From Leisingera sp. NJS204 (GTDB taxonomy: Bacteria > Pseudomonadota > Alphaproteobacteria > Rhodobacterales > Rhodobacteraceae), in contig NZ_CP035418.1 of the NCBI RefSeq assembly GCF_004123675.1, positions 87,186 to 151,185 of the forward strand: a stretch of 64,000 nt of DNA. Direction: 5' to 3'. The translations under genes were made by a program, and so were the position numbers. The notes below the pieces were generated by a model that saw only the letters and a list, made by a program, of their open reading frames with translations, was not told the DNA's origin and did no database searches. Positions 35,315 to 45,834 of the stretch are shown piece after piece. How positions within the stretch are numbered: position 1 is the first letter of the stretch; each line of letters begins with the position of its first letter.

Positions 35315-36640
35315 ATGCTCTCTATCCTGCGCAACCGGACTTACCGGCATCTATTCCTGGCCCAGATTGTGGCGTTGACCGGCACCGGCCTTGCCACTGT
35401 CGCGTTGGGGCTGCTGGCCTATGATCTGGCCGGAGACCGCGCCGGGCTGGTGCTGGGCACAGCACTCACCATCAAGATGGTGGCCTATGTCACTGTTGCC
35501 CCCATCGCAGCCGCCTGGGCCGAACAAGTGAACCGGCGAAAGATGCTGATCACACTGGACCTGCTGCGGATGGCAGTTGCGGTTTGCCTGCCGTTTGTCT
35601 CTGAAGTCTGGCAAGTCTATGTGCTGATCTTTGTGCTGCAGTCGGCCTCTGCCGGATTCACGCCTGCGTTCCAGGCCTCGATCCCCGATGTGCTGTCAGA
35701 GGAGAAGGACTATACGCAGGCGCTGTCCCTGTCGCGGATGGCCTATGAGCTGGAGAGCCTGGTCAGTCCGATGCTGGCAGCGGCACTGCTGGTTCTGGTG
35801 AGTTTCTCGACACTGTTCTGGGGCACTGCCGCGGGGTTTGCGGGATCTGCGCTGCTGCTGCTGTCGGTCACCCTGCCGTCGCCCGCGCCGAAAGCGCCCC
35901 GGCCGGTCTGGCAGCGCACCACCCGCGGTATCCGGAACTATCTGCGGACACCCCGGCTGCGCGGGTTGCTGGCATTGAATTGGGTGGTATCGGCGATGGC
36001 GGCGATGGTGCTGGTGAACACAGTGGTGCTGGTGCGGGCAAGCCTGGGGCAGGGCGAAAGCGCGGTTGCCTTGGCGCTGGCCGCCTTTGGCGGCGGTTCA
36101 ATGCTGGCGGCCATGCTGCTGCCGCGTCTGCTGGAGCGGGTCCCCGACCGGACGGTGATGCTGGCGGGCGGCGCCCTGGGCAGTGCCGCACTTGCGGTGC
36201 TGTCGCTCAGCCTTTTTGCTGCGCCGCTGGGGTTTGCACGGCTGGCAATTGCCTGGGCCGTTATCGGCGTGGGATACTCAGCCGTGCTGACGCCCACGGG
36301 GCGGTTGCTGGCACGCTCGGCCCATGCGGCGGACCGGCCTGCGATCTTTGCCGCGCAGTTCACACTGTCGCATGCCTGCTGGCTGCTGTTCTACCCGCTG
36401 TCGGCCTGGCTGATGGCCGCCTGGGGCGGGGGAGCGGCGATGCTGGCCTTGGCTCTGCTGGCAACCGCGGGGCTGATCGCCGCGCACTTCCTGTGGCCCA
36501 AGGACAGCGCATCCCCCGTTGCGCACAGCCACCCTGATCTGCCGCCGGACCATCCGCATCTGCAGGGCGGCCACCCGCATGCGCATCCGGTTATTATCGA
36601 CGATCTGCACCCGCGGATCCCGCAGCAAGCGGGTAGATAG
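35315..36640 (+). CDS. MFS transporter with histidine-rich C-terminal tail
   Basis: 441 residues with about 12 membrane helices, starting at ATG 35315 (MLSILRNRTYRHLF; AAAGGAAC upstream). A longer frame would read through palindrome copy 3 and is not family-like. The last about 35 residues contain about ten histidines in HSHPDLPPDHPHL and HPHAHP patterns. Exporters with such tails include the nickel-resistance protein NreB, so metal efflux is a fair guess; a drug-type substrate is also possible. It is flanked by centromere-like palindromes. Confidence 0.85.
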   Translation: MLSILRNRTYRHLFLAQIVALTGTGLATVALGLLAYDLAGDRAGLVLGTALTIKMVAYVTVAPIAAAWAEQVNRRKMLITLDLLRMAVAVCLPFVSEVWQVYVLIFVLQSASAGFTPAFQASIPDVLSEEKDYTQALSLSRMAYELESLVSPMLAAALLVLVSFSTLFWGTAAGFAGSALLLLSVTLPSPAPKAPRPVWQRTTRGIRNYLRTPRLRGLLALNWVVSAMAAMVLVNTVVLVRASLGQGESAVALALAAFGGGSMLAAMLLPRLLERVPDRTVMLAGGALGSAALAVLSLSLFAAPLGFARLAIAWAVIGVGYSAVLTPTGRLLARSAHAADRPAIFAAQFTLSHACWLLFYPLSAWLMAAWGGGAAMLALALLATAGLIAAHFLWPKDSASPVAHSHPDLPPDHPHLQGGHPHAHPVIIDDLHPRIPQQAGR

Positions 36641-36704
36641 GACAGGAGAGCTGCCCCATTTTATGACTAGACATAATCGCCTAACTCCGTAGTTTATTGC
36701 CGAA

Positions 36705-37940
36705 ATGGCAGTAAAGGGACTTAGGGATTCTGTGACTGGGGAATTTGTTCTGACAGGCGCGCGTCTGGCCACCATGGCCGGGACGGAGGCGCCTTACGGG
36801 CTGATCGAGGACGGCGCGGTTGCGGTCTCCGGCGGCAGGATTGTCTGGGCCGGTCCGCGGCAAAAATTGTCAGCTGACAATTTTTCCTGGGAACAGGTTG
36901 ATCTGGGCGGACGGCTGGTGACACCGGGGCTGATTGACTGCCATACCCATATCGTCTTTGGCGGCAACCGGGCGATGGAGTTTGAGATGCGCCTGAATGG
37001 TGCGTCTTATGAGGAAGTCGCTAGGGCAGGGGGCGGCATCGTCTCCACCGTATCCGCGACCCGCACCGCATCGCTTGGGGATCTGGTGCAGGGCGCGCTG
37101 CCGCGTCTGGATGCGTTGATCGCCGAGGGCGCGACTGTGGTGGAGGTGAAATCCGGCTATGGGCTGGACCGCGAAACCGAACTGAACATGCTGCGCGCCG
37201 CCCGTCGTCTGGGCGAACTGCGCCCGGTGACCGTGAAAACCACCTTCCTTGGCGCGCATGCCACGCCCGGCGAATACAAAGGCCGCGATGATGCCTATAT
37301 AGACGATGTCTGCATTCCCGCCTTGCGTGCGGCCCATGCCGAGGGGCTGGTGGATGCGGTTGATGGCTTCTGCGAGAACATCGCCTTTGCGCCCGCGCAG
37401 ATCGAGCGGGTGTTCAAGGTGGCACGGGAGCTGGGCCTTCCAGTAAAACTGCACGCCGAACAGCTGAGCCATCAGGGTGGCACGGCGTTGGCCGCGCAAT
37501 ACGGTGCGTTGTCAGTCGATCACGTGGAATACGCCACCGAGGACGACGCCAAGGCGATGGCCGCCGCGGGTTCCGTCGCGGTGATCCTGCCCGGTGCGTT
37601 TTACACCATACGCGAAACCCAGGTGCCGCCGATTGAGCATTTCCGCAGCCATGGCGTGCCGATGGCGCTGGCGACCGACTGCAACCCCGGCTCCTCGCCG
37701 CTGACCTCGCTGCTGCTGACAATGAACATGGGCTGCACCCTGTTCCGCATGACGCCGGAGGAGGCGCTGGCAGGCGTCACACGCAATGCAGCACGTGCGC
37801 TGGGGCTGAGTGACCTGGGCCAAATCGCCGCCGGAATGCGCGCCGATCTGGCGGTCTGGGACGTGGAAACGCCCGGTGAGCTGGCCTACCGCATCGGCTT
37901 CAACCCCCTTCACACCCGTATCTATGAGGGCACCCAATGA
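36705..37940 (+). CDS. hutI: imidazolonepropionase HutI
   Basis: 411 residues of the amidohydrolase superfamily: metal motif [10 protein letters not shown] (about 77-86), [12 protein letters not shown] and [10 protein letters not shown]. It converts imidazolonepropionate to formiminoglutamate. Residues 54-60 (KLSADNF) are encoded by a perfect copy of the repABC palindrome, replacing the usual variable loop before [11 protein letters not shown]. The frame stays open and catalytic motifs are intact. The start is uncertain: ATG 36705 has no clear ribosome site, while GTG 36732 follows AGGGA. It is first in hutIHGU and overlaps hutH by 4 bp. Confidence 0.95.
   Translation: MAVKGLRDSVTGEFVLTGARLATMAGTEAPYGLIEDGAVAVSGGRIVWAGPRQKLSADNFSWEQVDLGGRLVTPGLIDCHTHIVFGGNRAMEFEMRLNGASYEEVARAGGGIVSTVSATRTASLGDLVQGALPRLDALIAEGATVVEVKSGYGLDRETELNMLRAARRLGELRPVTVKTTFLGAHATPGEYKGRDDAYIDDVCIPALRAAHAEGLVDAVDGFCENIAFAPAQIERVFKVARELGLPVKLHAEQLSHQGGTALAAQYGALSVDHVEYATEDDAKAMAAAGSVAVILPGAFYTIRETQVPPIEHFRSHGVPMALATDCNPGSSPLTSLLLTMNMGCTLFRMTPEEALAGVTRNAARALGLSDLGQIAAGMRADLAVWDVETPGELAYRIGFNPLHTRIYEGTQ
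36862..36885. repeat. palindrome copy 4, inside hutI coding sequence
   Basis: The same 20-bp palindrome (core 36864-36883, symmetry extended to 24 bp), 1.67 kb from copy 3 and in frame within hutI. A chance exact match of a 20-mer is very unlikely. Confidence 0.85.
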
Positions 37941-39469
37941 TCGAGATGATTCAGATGGTTCCGGGCACAGTAACCCTGTCCACGCTGGAAGATATCTACC
38001 GCAACCTGACCCCGGCCAAGCTGGACGCCTCTGCCCGCGAACCGGTGGAGGCTGCTGCGCAGATGGTGGCGGATGCCGCCGCGGGCGAGGATGCCGTCTA
38101 TGGCATCAACACCGGCTTCGGCAAGCTCGCCTCAACCAAGATCGCACCGGAAGACACCGCCACCCTGCAGCGCAACCTGATCCTGTCGCATTGCTGCGGG
38201 GTAGGGGAGGCACTGCCGGAGGACAAGACCCGGCTGATGATGACGCTGAAACTGCTGTCCATGGGGCGTGGTGCCTCGGGCGTGCGCTGGCTGGTGATTG
38301 ATCAGATCGAACAGATGCTGGCGCATGGCGTGGTGCCGGTGATCCCGTCACAGGGCTCGGTCGGCGCATCGGGCGATTTGGCGCCGCTGGCGCATATGGC
38401 GGCGGCGATGATCGGGGCAGGGGAGGCTATCTATGACGGCACCCGCATGTCCAGCGCGGATGCGCTGAAAAAGGCCGGGTTAGAGCCTATTGTGCTCGGC
38501 CCCAAGGAAGGTCTGGGGCTGATCAACGGCACGCAATTCTCGACCGCCTGCGCATTGGCCGGGCTGTTTGATGCCTGGCGTCTGGCCGAGGCCTCGATGA
38601 CCATCGCATCGCTGACGACGGACGCCATCATGGGCTCCACCGCGCCGCTGGTAGCTGACATTCACTCCTTGCGCGGTCATGCCGGCCAGATCGACGTGGC
38701 GCGCGAGATGCGCGGCATCATGGACGGCTCGGAAATCCGCGAAAGCCACCGCGAGGATGATACCCGGGTTCAGGATCCCTATTGCATCCGCTGCCAGCCG
38801 CAGGTGGTAGGCGCTGCGCTTGACGTGCTGCGGATGGCTGCCAGGACGCTGGAGATCGAGGCCAATGCCGTCACTGATAATCCGCTGGTGCTGGTGAACG
38901 AAGGCCGCATCGTCTCGGGCGGCAACTTCCACGCAGAATATGTCGGCTTTGCCGCCGATCAGATCGCGCTGGCCGTGGCCGAAATCGGTGCTATCGCGCA
39001 GCGCCGGGTGGCCTTGATGGTGGACCCGACCCTCAGCCACGACCTGCCGCCGTTCCTGACGCCTGATCCGGGCCTGAACTCCGGCTTCATGATTGCCGAG
39101 GTGACCACCGCCGCTTTGATGAGCGAAAACAAACACTTGGCCAATCCTTGCGTGACCGACTCGACGCCGACCTCGGCCAACCAGGAGGACCATGTGTCGA
39201 TGGCCGCCCACGGCGCGCTGCGGCTGGCGCGGATGAATGCCAACCTGTCGGTGATCCTGGGCGTTGAAATGCTCTGCGCCGCGCAAGGGGTGGAGGCACG
39301 GGCGCCGCTCAAGACTTCAGCGCGCCTGCAGGACGTTCTGGCGATGCTGCGCAGCGACATCCCTGCGCTGGCCGAGGACCGTTATCTGGCACCGGATATT
39401 GAATCCGCCAGCGCCATGGTCCGCGCGGGCCGGGTTGCGGAAGCTGCCGGTGTAAAGGTGACAGCATGA
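37937..39469 (+). CDS. hutH: histidine ammonia-lyase HutH
   Basis: 510 residues, the expected length. The MIO cofactor forms from Ala144-Ser145-Gly146 in [14 protein letters not shown]. Other family motifs are [11 protein letters not shown] (about 55-65), NGTQ and NPCVTDS...NQEDHVS. It deaminates histidine to urocanate, the first step of the Hut pathway. ATGA overlaps on both sides couple it to hutI and hutG. The first ATG is followed by two more in-frame ATGs within seven codons. Confidence 0.97.
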   Translation: MIEMIQMVPGTVTLSTLEDIYRNLTPAKLDASAREPVEAAAQMVADAAAGEDAVYGINTGFGKLASTKIAPEDTATLQRNLILSHCCGVGEALPEDKTRLMMTLKLLSMGRGASGVRWLVIDQIEQMLAHGVVPVIPSQGSVGASGDLAPLAHMAAAMIGAGEAIYDGTRMSSADALKKAGLEPIVLGPKEGLGLINGTQFSTACALAGLFDAWRLAEASMTIASLTTDAIMGSTAPLVADIHSLRGHAGQIDVAREMRGIMDGSEIRESHREDDTRVQDPYCIRCQPQVVGAALDVLRMAARTLEIEANAVTDNPLVLVNEGRIVSGGNFHAEYVGFAADQIALAVAEIGAIAQRRVALMVDPTLSHDLPPFLTPDPGLNSGFMIAEVTTAALMSENKHLANPCVTDSTPTSANQEDHVSMAAHGALRLARMNANLSVILGVEMLCAAQGVEARAPLKTSARLQDVLAMLRSDIPALAEDRYLAPDIESASAMVRAGRVAEAAGVKVTA

Positions 39470-40251
39470 TCGAAGTGACCCAAGGCGCCTCGCCGCTGGT
39501 GCTGGGCTTGCCCCACACCGGCACCGATGTGCCGCCGGAAATCCGGGACTGTCTGAACGACACCGGTAGGGCGCTGGCCGACACAGACTGGCATATCCAC
39601 GACCTGTATTCCGGGCTGGGGGAGGACATCACTACTGTCCGCACGCCGATCCACCGCTATGTGATCGACGTGAACCGCGATCCCGCGGGTATCAGTCTCT
39701 ATCCCGGGCAAAACACCACCACTCTGGTGCCGCTCACGGATTTCGACGGGCTGCCGATCTGGCAGGAGGGCAAGGAGCCGGATGAGGCGGAAATCGCCCG
39801 CCGCCGCGATGCCTATCATGCGCCTTATCACACCGCGCTGATGGCGGAGCTGCAGCGGGTGAAGGCCATTCATGGCTTTGCCATCCTCTATGACTGCCAC
39901 TCGATCCGCGGCGACATTCCGTTCCTGTTCGAAGACCGCCTGCCGGATTTCAACACTGGCACCAACATGGGCGAAACCTGCGATGCGTCCATCGAGGCGC
40001 TGACCGTCGCCCATTGCGAGGCGGCGGAGGGCTATACCTCGACCCTCAACGGCCGTTTCAAGGGCGGCTGGACCACCCGCCATTACGGGCGGCCCGCGGA
40101 TGGGTTTCACGCGATCCAGATGGAACTGGCGCAGGCGACCTACTGCCAGGAAAGCCCCCCCTGGACTTACCTGCCGGAGCGCGCGGACCGCTTGCGCGTC
40201 CATCTCACCAATATCCTGACTGATCTCAAAAACTGGAGGCCCTCGGCATGA
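39466..40251 (+). CDS. hutG: N-formylglutamate deformylase HutG
   Basis: 261 residues of the N-formylglutamate amidohydrolase family: [11 protein letters not shown] (about 12-22), [17 protein letters not shown] (His/Asp/Cys metal region, about 142-150) and [13 protein letters not shown]. It hydrolyses N-formylglutamate to glutamate and formate. Its presence means this Hut route needs formiminoglutamate deiminase (HutF) upstream; hutF is not in the window. It overlaps hutH and hutU by 4 bp each. Confidence 0.95.
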   Translation: MIEVTQGASPLVLGLPHTGTDVPPEIRDCLNDTGRALADTDWHIHDLYSGLGEDITTVRTPIHRYVIDVNRDPAGISLYPGQNTTTLVPLTDFDGLPIWQEGKEPDEAEIARRRDAYHAPYHTALMAELQRVKAIHGFAILYDCHSIRGDIPFLFEDRLPDFNTGTNMGETCDASIEALTVAHCEAAEGYTSTLNGRFKGGWTTRHYGRPADGFHAIQMELAQATYCQESPPWTYLPERADRLRVHLTNILTDLKNWRPSA

Positions 40252-41930
40252 GCGATCCCCGCAAGAACACCCGCGACATCTTCCCGCCCACCGGTTCGGA
40301 AATCACCGCCAAGTCCTGGATGACCGAGGCGCCGATGCGGATGATGATGAACAACCTGCATCCCGATGTGGCCGAAAACCCGCATGAGCTGGTGGTTTAC
40401 GGCGGCATCGGCCGCGCCGCGCGCACCTGGCAGGATTTCGACCTGATCGTCGAGACCCTGAAAAACCTGGAGGAAGACCAGACCCTGATGGTGCAGTCGG
40501 GCAAGCCGGTTGGCGTGTTCCAGACCCACAAGGACGCGCCGCGGGTGCTGATCGCCAACTCCAACCTGGTGCCGCATTGGGCCAACTGGGACCACTTCAA
40601 CGAGCTCGATAAGAAGGGCCTGATGATGTACGGCCAGATGACGGCCGGTTCGTGGATCTATATCGGCACCCAAGGGATCGTGCAGGGCACCTATGAAACC
40701 TTTGCCGAGGCCGGCCGCCAGCATTTCGGCGGCGATCTGACCGGCAAGTGGATCCTGACCGGCGGCCTGGGCGGCATGGGCGGCGCGCAGCCTTTGGCGG
40801 CGGTATTCGCCGGGGCATCCTGCTTGGCGGTGGAGTGCAACCCCGACAGCATCGACTTCCGCCTGCGCACCAAATACCTGGACGAAAAGGCTGAAACCCT
40901 GGACGAGGCGCTGGCGATGATCGAGCGCTGGACCGCCGCGGGCGAGGCGAAATCCGTGGGCCTCTTGGGCAACGCGGCAGAGATTTTCCCGGAACTGGTG
41001 AAGCGCGCCGAAGCAGGCGGCATCCGCCCCGACATCGTGACCGACCAGACCTCGGCGCATGATCCGGTCAACGGCTACCTGCCGCTGGGCTGGACCATGG
41101 GCGAGTGGAAAGAGCGCCGCGAGAGCGACAAGAAAGCGGTGGAAAAGGCTGCGCGTGCCTCGATGAAGGTTCAGGTCAAGGCGATGTGCGATTTCCACGC
41201 CATGGGCGTGCCCACCGTGGATTATGGCAACAATATCCGCCAGATGGCGCTGGAGGAGGGGCTGGAGAATGCCTTTGACTTCCCTGGCTTTGTGCCTGCC
41301 TATATCCGCCCGCTGTTCTGCCGCGGCATCGGTCCGTTCCGCTGGGCAGCACTTTCGGGCGATCCGGAGGATATCCGCAAAACCGACGCCAAGATGAAAG
41401 AACTGTTCCCCGAGAACGAGGGCCTGCACCGCTGGCTGGACATGGCGCAGGAACGGATTGCATTCCAGGGCCTGCCCGCGCGGATTTGCTGGATCGGCCT
41501 GGGTGATCGCCACAAGGCCGGCCTCGCGTTCAATGAAATGGTCCGCACGGGTGAGCTGTCGGCGCCGGTGGTTATTGGCCGTGACCATCTGGATAGCGGC
41601 TCGGTGGCGTCGCCCAACCGCGAAACGGAATCGATGCTGGATGGCTCGGACGCGGTGTCCGACTGGCCGCTGCTGAATGCGCTGCTGAACACCGCTTCGG
41701 GTGCGACCTGGGTGTCGCTGCACCATGGTGGCGGGGTTGGCATGGGCTTTTCGCAGCATTCCGGCGTGGTGATCTGCTGCGACGGTTCCGAGGATGCCGG
41801 CCGCCGCATCGGCCGCGTGCTGTGGAACGACCCGGCCACCGGCGTCATGCGCCATGCGGATGCAGGATATGAGATTGCCAAGGACTGCGCGCGCGAGCAT
41901 GGGCTGAACTTGCCCGGTATTATGGGGTGA
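40248..41930 (+). CDS. hutU: urocanate hydratase HutU
   Basis: 560 residues, full length. NAD+-binding [11 protein letters not shown] (about 171-181), conserved Cys region [10 protein letters not shown], and the C-terminal [15 protein letters not shown]. It hydrates urocanate to imidazolonepropionate using tightly bound NAD+ as an electrophile. It is the last gene of hutIHGU and is followed by two hairpins. Confidence 0.97.
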   Translation: MSDPRKNTRDIFPPTGSEITAKSWMTEAPMRMMMNNLHPDVAENPHELVVYGGIGRAARTWQDFDLIVETLKNLEEDQTLMVQSGKPVGVFQTHKDAPRVLIANSNLVPHWANWDHFNELDKKGLMMYGQMTAGSWIYIGTQGIVQGTYETFAEAGRQHFGGDLTGKWILTGGLGGMGGAQPLAAVFAGASCLAVECNPDSIDFRLRTKYLDEKAETLDEALAMIERWTAAGEAKSVGLLGNAAEIFPELVKRAEAGGIRPDIVTDQTSAHDPVNGYLPLGWTMGEWKERRESDKKAVEKAARASMKVQVKAMCDFHAMGVPTVDYGNNIRQMALEEGLENAFDFPGFVPAYIRPLFCRGIGPFRWAALSGDPEDIRKTDAKMKELFPENEGLHRWLDMAQERIAFQGLPARICWIGLGDRHKAGLAFNEMVRTGELSAPVVIGRDHLDSGSVASPNRETESMLDGSDAVSDWPLLNALLNTASGATWVSLHHGGGVGMGFSQHSGVVICCDGSEDAGRRIGRVLWNDPATGVMRHADAGYEIAKDCAREHGLNLPGIMG

Positions 41931-41947
41931 CGCTCCGGGTAAATAGA

Positions 41948-41974
41948 GGCTGAAATCCGGCGCGGGTTTCAGCC
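41948..41974 (+). terminator. hairpin after hutU
   Basis: 8-bp perfect stem GGCTGAAA (41948-41955) with TTTCAGCC (41967-41974) just after the hutU stop. It lacks a T-run and probably protects the hut mRNA 3' end ahead of the next terminator. Confidence 0.5.
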
Positions 41975-41992
41975 GTAAAGAACTGATTTTTG

Positions 41993-42023
41993 GCCGTTTC
42001 CCTCAAAGGGAAACGGCTTTTTT
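41993..42023 (+). terminator. Rho-independent terminator of the hut operon
   Basis: Perfect 10-bp stem GCCGTTTCCC (41993-42002) with GGGAAACGGC (42008-42017), 5-nt loop, then six T. It overlaps the stop codon of the convergent ugpQ by 2 bp. Confidence 0.9.
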
Positions 42024-42963
42024 ACTTGGTGTGCCAGTGCAGGCCTTGCATCAGCAGCTGCCGCTGCACCCGCCCTGGGTAGTCTGTGCAGATCGCATCC
42101 ACGCCGAGGGTTATCATCCGTTCGATGTCCTGCGGTTCATTCACTGTCCAGACAACCGTCACCAACCCCAGATCGCGGGCGCGGGCCAGCGACCCTGCCG
42201 TGATGTCCAGGAGATAGGGGCACCAGAACCGCCCCCCGGCCGCGGCAACGCGATCCGGCAGGTCCAGCACGGTGCAGCCCGCCACAGGGTTCACCGCCTT
42301 GGAGGAATCCTCGCCTGCATCGGCGGCATTCTGTGGCAGTTGGGTCAGGAAGGAGGCAGGCATTTCCGGCGCAATCCGCTGGCAGAGGGCCAGCAGATCC
42401 CAGTCGAAACTGTGCAGCACGGTGCGGGGCTGCATCCCGGCGGCGCGGACGTCTGAAACGACGGCCTTAACCAGCGCCTGGCGCGCGGCGGTGTCACCCA
42501 GCAGGTCGGGGTCGGATTTGATTTCCAACAGCAGATGCACACCCAGATGCTGCGGCTGTTGCAGCAGCGCCAGCAGGTCGGCAAGGCGGGGAATGCGCAG
42601 GCCGGTCAGGAAGGCCTGATCCGGGAACCGGCGGCCATAGGCGGTGGCGCCATCCAGCCCGCCCACATCATAGCGCTGCAATTCGGCGTAGCTGAGGGCA
42701 GAAACTTTGGGTTCCGCGCCTTGCAGCCAATTGCCGTTCCCATCTCGGACCATCGACCGGGTCAGATGGTGGTTGTGGGTGATCACCGCGACGCCGTCGC
42801 GGGTGGCGGTGACGTCCAGCTCCAACAGCTCCACCCCGGTTTTCAGGGTGAATTCAAAGCCTTCCATAGTGTTCTCCGGCAGCACGCCGCGGGCGCCGCG
42901 GTGGCCGATCAGCCGGATCACCCCGGGCGTGCCGGTAAATGCAGGGATCTGCGGGAAGGCCAT
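42022..42963 (-). CDS. ugpQ: glycerophosphodiester phosphodiesterase
   Basis: 313 residues of the GDPD family: active-site GHRGARGVLPENT (about 20-32) and ELDVTATRDGVAVITHNHHLTR with metal-binding Glu/Asp and His, and a C-terminal VVWTVNEPQDIERMITLGVDAICTDYP. It cleaves glycerophosphodiesters to glycerol-3-phosphate and an alcohol. The ATG overlaps the ugpC stop (TGATG), placing it last in the ugp operon. No signal peptide is visible, so it acts in the cytoplasm after uptake. Confidence 0.93.
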   Translation of the reverse strand: MAFPQIPAFTGTPGVIRLIGHRGARGVLPENTMEGFEFTLKTGVELLELDVTATRDGVAVITHNHHLTRSMVRDGNGNWLQGAEPKVSALSYAELQRYDVGGLDGATAYGRRFPDQAFLTGLRIPRLADLLALLQQPQHLGVHLLLEIKSDPDLLGDTAARQALVKAVVSDVRAAGMQPRTVLHSFDWDLLALCQRIAPEMPASFLTQLPQNAADAGEDSSKAVNPVAGCTVLDLPDRVAAAGGRFWCPYLLDITAGSLARARDLGLVTVVWTVNEPQDIERMITLGVDAICTDYPGRVQRQLLMQGLHWHTK

Positions 42964-44018
42964 CAGTCCTCCAGACGCTTGCCGGAGGCGGTATCGAACA
43001 AATGTGTCAGCGCGGGCGTGGCCGAGAAGCGGCGGATGCTGCCGATGCTGTCGTTGGCGTGGCCCGGAACGCTGGCGGTCAGGGTGTGTTCGGTGCCTTG
43101 CAGATGCCCGTGGATCAGGGTGTTGGCACCCAGCTGCTCCAGCAGGTCCACCTCCAGCGCGATGGGGCCTGCGGGGTCGTCCGTAAGGTGTTCGGGGCGC
43201 AGCCCAAGGGTAACGGCGCCGTGGCTGCGGGAAGACACGGCCAGCACCGCCCCATCGGGCAGGGTGGCACGGCCGGCGTTCAGATCAGCAGGCAGGAAGT
43301 TCATCGCCGGGCTGCCGATAAAGCCCGCCACAAACACCGAAGCCGGATGGTCATACAGCTCAATCGGGGTGCCGAACTGCTCCACATAGCCGCCGTTCAG
43401 CACCATCAGCCGGTCGCCCAGTGTCATCGCCTCGACCTGATCGTGGGTCACATAGATCGAGGTCACCCCCAGCCGTTGCTGCAGCTTGCGGATTTCCAGC
43501 CGCATCTGCACCCGCAACTTGGCATCAAGGTTGGAAAGCGGCTCGTCAAACAGGAACACCTGCGGATCGCGCACGATGGCGCGGCCCATGGCGACCCGCT
43601 GGCGCTGGCCGCCCGACAGTTGCCGCGGTTTGCGGTCAAGGTACTGCCTGATCTCCAGGATCTCGGCGGCTTCCTCAACCCGGCGGTTGATCTCTTCTTT
43701 CGGCAGTTTGCGGATTTTCAGCCCGTAAGCCATGTTCTGGCGCACCGACATATGCGGGTACAGCGCGTAGTTCTGGAACACCATGGCGATATCGCGCGCC
43801 GAGGGTTCCAGCTCATTCACCCGGCGCCCGCCGATGGAAATTTCGCCGGAGGTCACGCTTTCCAGCCCCGCCACCATCCGCAAGAGCGTGGACTTGCCGC
43901 AGCCGGAGGGGCCGACGATGACGATGAATTCGCCATCGTTGATGTCGCCTTCGACATGGTGCAGCACCTCGGTCGGCCCGTAGGATTTCACCAGGTCTTT
44001 GAGTTGAATATCAGCCAT
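42963..44018 (-). CDS. ugpC: glycerol-3-phosphate ABC transporter ATPase UgpC
   Basis: 351 residues: Walker [10 protein letters not shown] (about 36-44), signature LSGGQRQRV, Walker [17 protein letters not shown], and a C-terminal OB/TOBE regulatory domain (LRPEHL). MalK-type ATPase of a carbohydrate-class importer. The assignment to Ugp rests on the operon with a GDPD gene and the UgpB-like binding protein. Confidence 0.93.
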   Translation of the reverse strand: MADIQLKDLVKSYGPTEVLHHVEGDINDGEFIVIVGPSGCGKSTLLRMVAGLESVTSGEISIGGRRVNELEPSARDIAMVFQNYALYPHMSVRQNMAYGLKIRKLPKEEINRRVEEAAEILEIRQYLDRKPRQLSGGQRQRVAMGRAIVRDPQVFLFDEPLSNLDAKLRVQMRLEIRKLQQRLGVTSIYVTHDQVEAMTLGDRLMVLNGGYVEQFGTPIELYDHPASVFVAGFIGSPAMNFLPADLNAGRATLPDGAVLAVSSRSHGAVTLGLRPEHLTDDPAGPIALEVDLLEQLGANTLIHGHLQGTEHTLTASVPGHANDSIGSIRRFSATPALTHLFDTASGKRLED

Positions 44019-44029
44019 TTCGGGGCGCC

Positions 44030-44881
44030 TTACTTATCGGTTTCCGTCAAGCCCTGCACAAAGAGCTTTTGCATTGCGATGACCACAAACACCGGCGGGA
44101 TCATCGCCAGAAGGGCCGTGGTCATGATGATGTTCCATTGCGGGCTTTGCTCGGCCGCCTCCAGCATCTGCTTGATCGACATCACGATGGTGGTCATCGA
44201 GGTGTCGGTGGTGATCAACAGCGGCCAGAGGTACTGGTTCCAGCCGAAGATGAAGAGGATCACAAACAGCGCCGCGATATTGGTGCGCGACAAGGGCAGC
44301 AGAATGTCAAAGAAGAACCTGAGCGGCCCGGCGCCGTCGATACGGGCGCTTTCCAGCAGCTCATCCGGCACTGTCAGGAACACCTGGCGGAACATGAATG
44401 TTGCGGTGGCCGAGGCGATCAGCGGGATCGACAAACCCCAGTAACTGTTCAGCAGTCCCAGGTTCGCGACCACCTCGAACGTGGGCAGGATCCGCACTTC
44501 GACCGGCAGCATCAGGGTGATGAAGATCATCCAGAAAAACCCCATGCGGAACGGGAATTTGAAATAGACGATGGCAAAGGCCGACAGCAGCGAGATGGCG
44601 ATCTTGCCGGTGGAGATCATCAGAGCCATCGCCAGGGAGTTCAGCAGCATCAGCCAGACCGGCGCGGTCTCTGTCCCGCTGAGGCCGGATCCGAACAGGG
44701 TCTGCTTCATGTTCTCAAGGAAGTAATTCCCCGGCCACAGCGGCAGCGGCGCCTGGTTCATGCGCAGCTGGTCATGGGTGGAGGCGACAAAGGTGATCCA
44801 CACCGGCAGGGCAATCGCCAGAACGCCAAGCACCAGCACCAGATGGGTCAGGAAAGTGACCAGGGGGCGGTTTTCAACCAT
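44030..44881 (-). CDS. ugpE: glycerol-3-phosphate ABC transporter permease UgpE
   Basis: 283 residues, about six membrane helices and the EAA loop ([28 protein letters not shown], shown in part). MalG-type permease. It shares a base with ugpA upstream and ends 11 bp before ugpC. Confidence 0.93.
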   Translation of the reverse strand: MVENRPLVTFLTHLVLVLGVLAIALPVWITFVASTHDQLRMNQAPLPLWPGNYFLENMKQTLFGSGLSGTETAPVWLMLLNSLAMALMISTGKIAISLLSAFAIVYFKFPFRMGFFWMIFITLMLPVEVRILPTFEVVANLGLLNSYWGLSIPLIASATATFMFRQVFLTVPDELLESARIDGAGPLRFFFDILLPLSRTNIAALFVILFIFGWNQYLWPLLITTDTSMTTIVMSIKQMLEAAEQSPQWNIIMTTALLAMIPPVFVVIAMQKLFVQGLTETDK

Positions 44882-45762
44882 CAGTATGCCACCTTTCTTT
44901 CAACAAAGCGGAACTGGACCACGGTCATCGCAATCACCAGCACCATCAGCACCACCGACTGCGCCGCCGAGCCGCCAAGGTCGAGGCCGACAAAGCCGTC
45001 GTTGAACACCTTGTAGACCAGGATGGTGGTGGAGGTGCCGGGGCCGCCCTGGGTGACGGCGTGGATGATGCCGAAGGTCTCGAAAAAGGCGTAGACCATG
45101 TTGATGACCAGCAGGAAAAATGTGGTGGGCGAGATCAGCGGAAAGATGATGGTCCAGAACCGGCGTGCGGGGCCTGCACCGTCGATTGCGGCGGCCTCGA
45201 TCACGGAATTCGGGATGGATTGCATGGCAGCAAGGTAGAACAGGAAATTATAGGCGACCTGCTTCCACGCCGCGGCCAGGATCACCAGGGCCATCGCCTG
45301 GGTGCCGTTCAGGTAGTGGTTCCAGGTGATGCCCGCGAATTCCAGGAAATAGGGGAAGATGCCAAGGGTCGGGTTGAACATGAACACCCACAGCGCCCCG
45401 GCCAGAACCGGCGCCACCGCATAGGGCCAGATCAGCAGGGTGCGGTAGAACATCGCGCCGCGCACCACCCGCTGGGCAAAGCCCGCCAGCAAGAGCGCCA
45501 CGCCCATCGACAGCCCCGCCACCAGCAATGAGAACACCGCGGTGCGCTGGAAACTGGCCAGGTAATGACTGTCCGACCACAGGATTTCGAAGTTTTCGAA
45601 CCAGACAAATTCGGTGCCAAGGCCAAAGGCGTCTTCGATCAGGAAAGACTGGTACATCGCCTGGCTGGCGGGCCAGATGAAGAACACCAGCGTGATGAGG
45701 ATTTGCGGTGCGACCAGCAGGTAAGGCAGCGCCGAGGTTGGGAAGTGCACCCGTTTGAGCAT
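44881..45762 (-). CDS. ugpA: glycerol-3-phosphate ABC transporter permease UgpA
   Basis: 293 residues, about six membrane helices, EAA loop [20 protein letters not shown]. MalF-type permease paired with ugpE. It starts 72 bp after ugpB, across a strong hairpin. Confidence 0.93.
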   Translation of the reverse strand: MLKRVHFPTSALPYLLVAPQILITLVFFIWPASQAMYQSFLIEDAFGLGTEFVWFENFEILWSDSHYLASFQRTAVFSLLVAGLSMGVALLLAGFAQRVVRGAMFYRTLLIWPYAVAPVLAGALWVFMFNPTLGIFPYFLEFAGITWNHYLNGTQAMALVILAAAWKQVAYNFLFYLAAMQSIPNSVIEAAAIDGAGPARRFWTIIFPLISPTTFFLLVINMVYAFFETFGIIHAVTQGGPGTSTTILVYKVFNDGFVGLDLGGSAAQSVVLMVLVIAMTVVQFRFVERKVAY

Positions 45763-45786
45763 GAATGGCCCCAGTCAGGAAAGCGG

Positions 45787-45816
45787 CCCTGCCGCCCCGG
45801 GAAAAGGGCGGCAGGG
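45787..45816 (-). terminator. intercistronic hairpin between ugpB and ugpA
   Basis: 11-bp perfect GC stem (45787-45797 with 45806-45816; CCCTGCCGCCC/GGGCGGCAGGG) with an 8-nt loop and no T-run. Such hairpins after binding-protein genes usually protect the upstream mRNA, so the binding protein is made in excess over the permeases. Confidence 0.65.
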
Positions 45817-45834
45817 ACAGGTCATCAGGATCGG

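Noticed and set aside
34927..36885. The four palindromes as transposon ends or integration sites
   Set aside because: They are perfect single palindromes without flanking duplications or a transposase, and cluster next to repC, which fits partition sites better.
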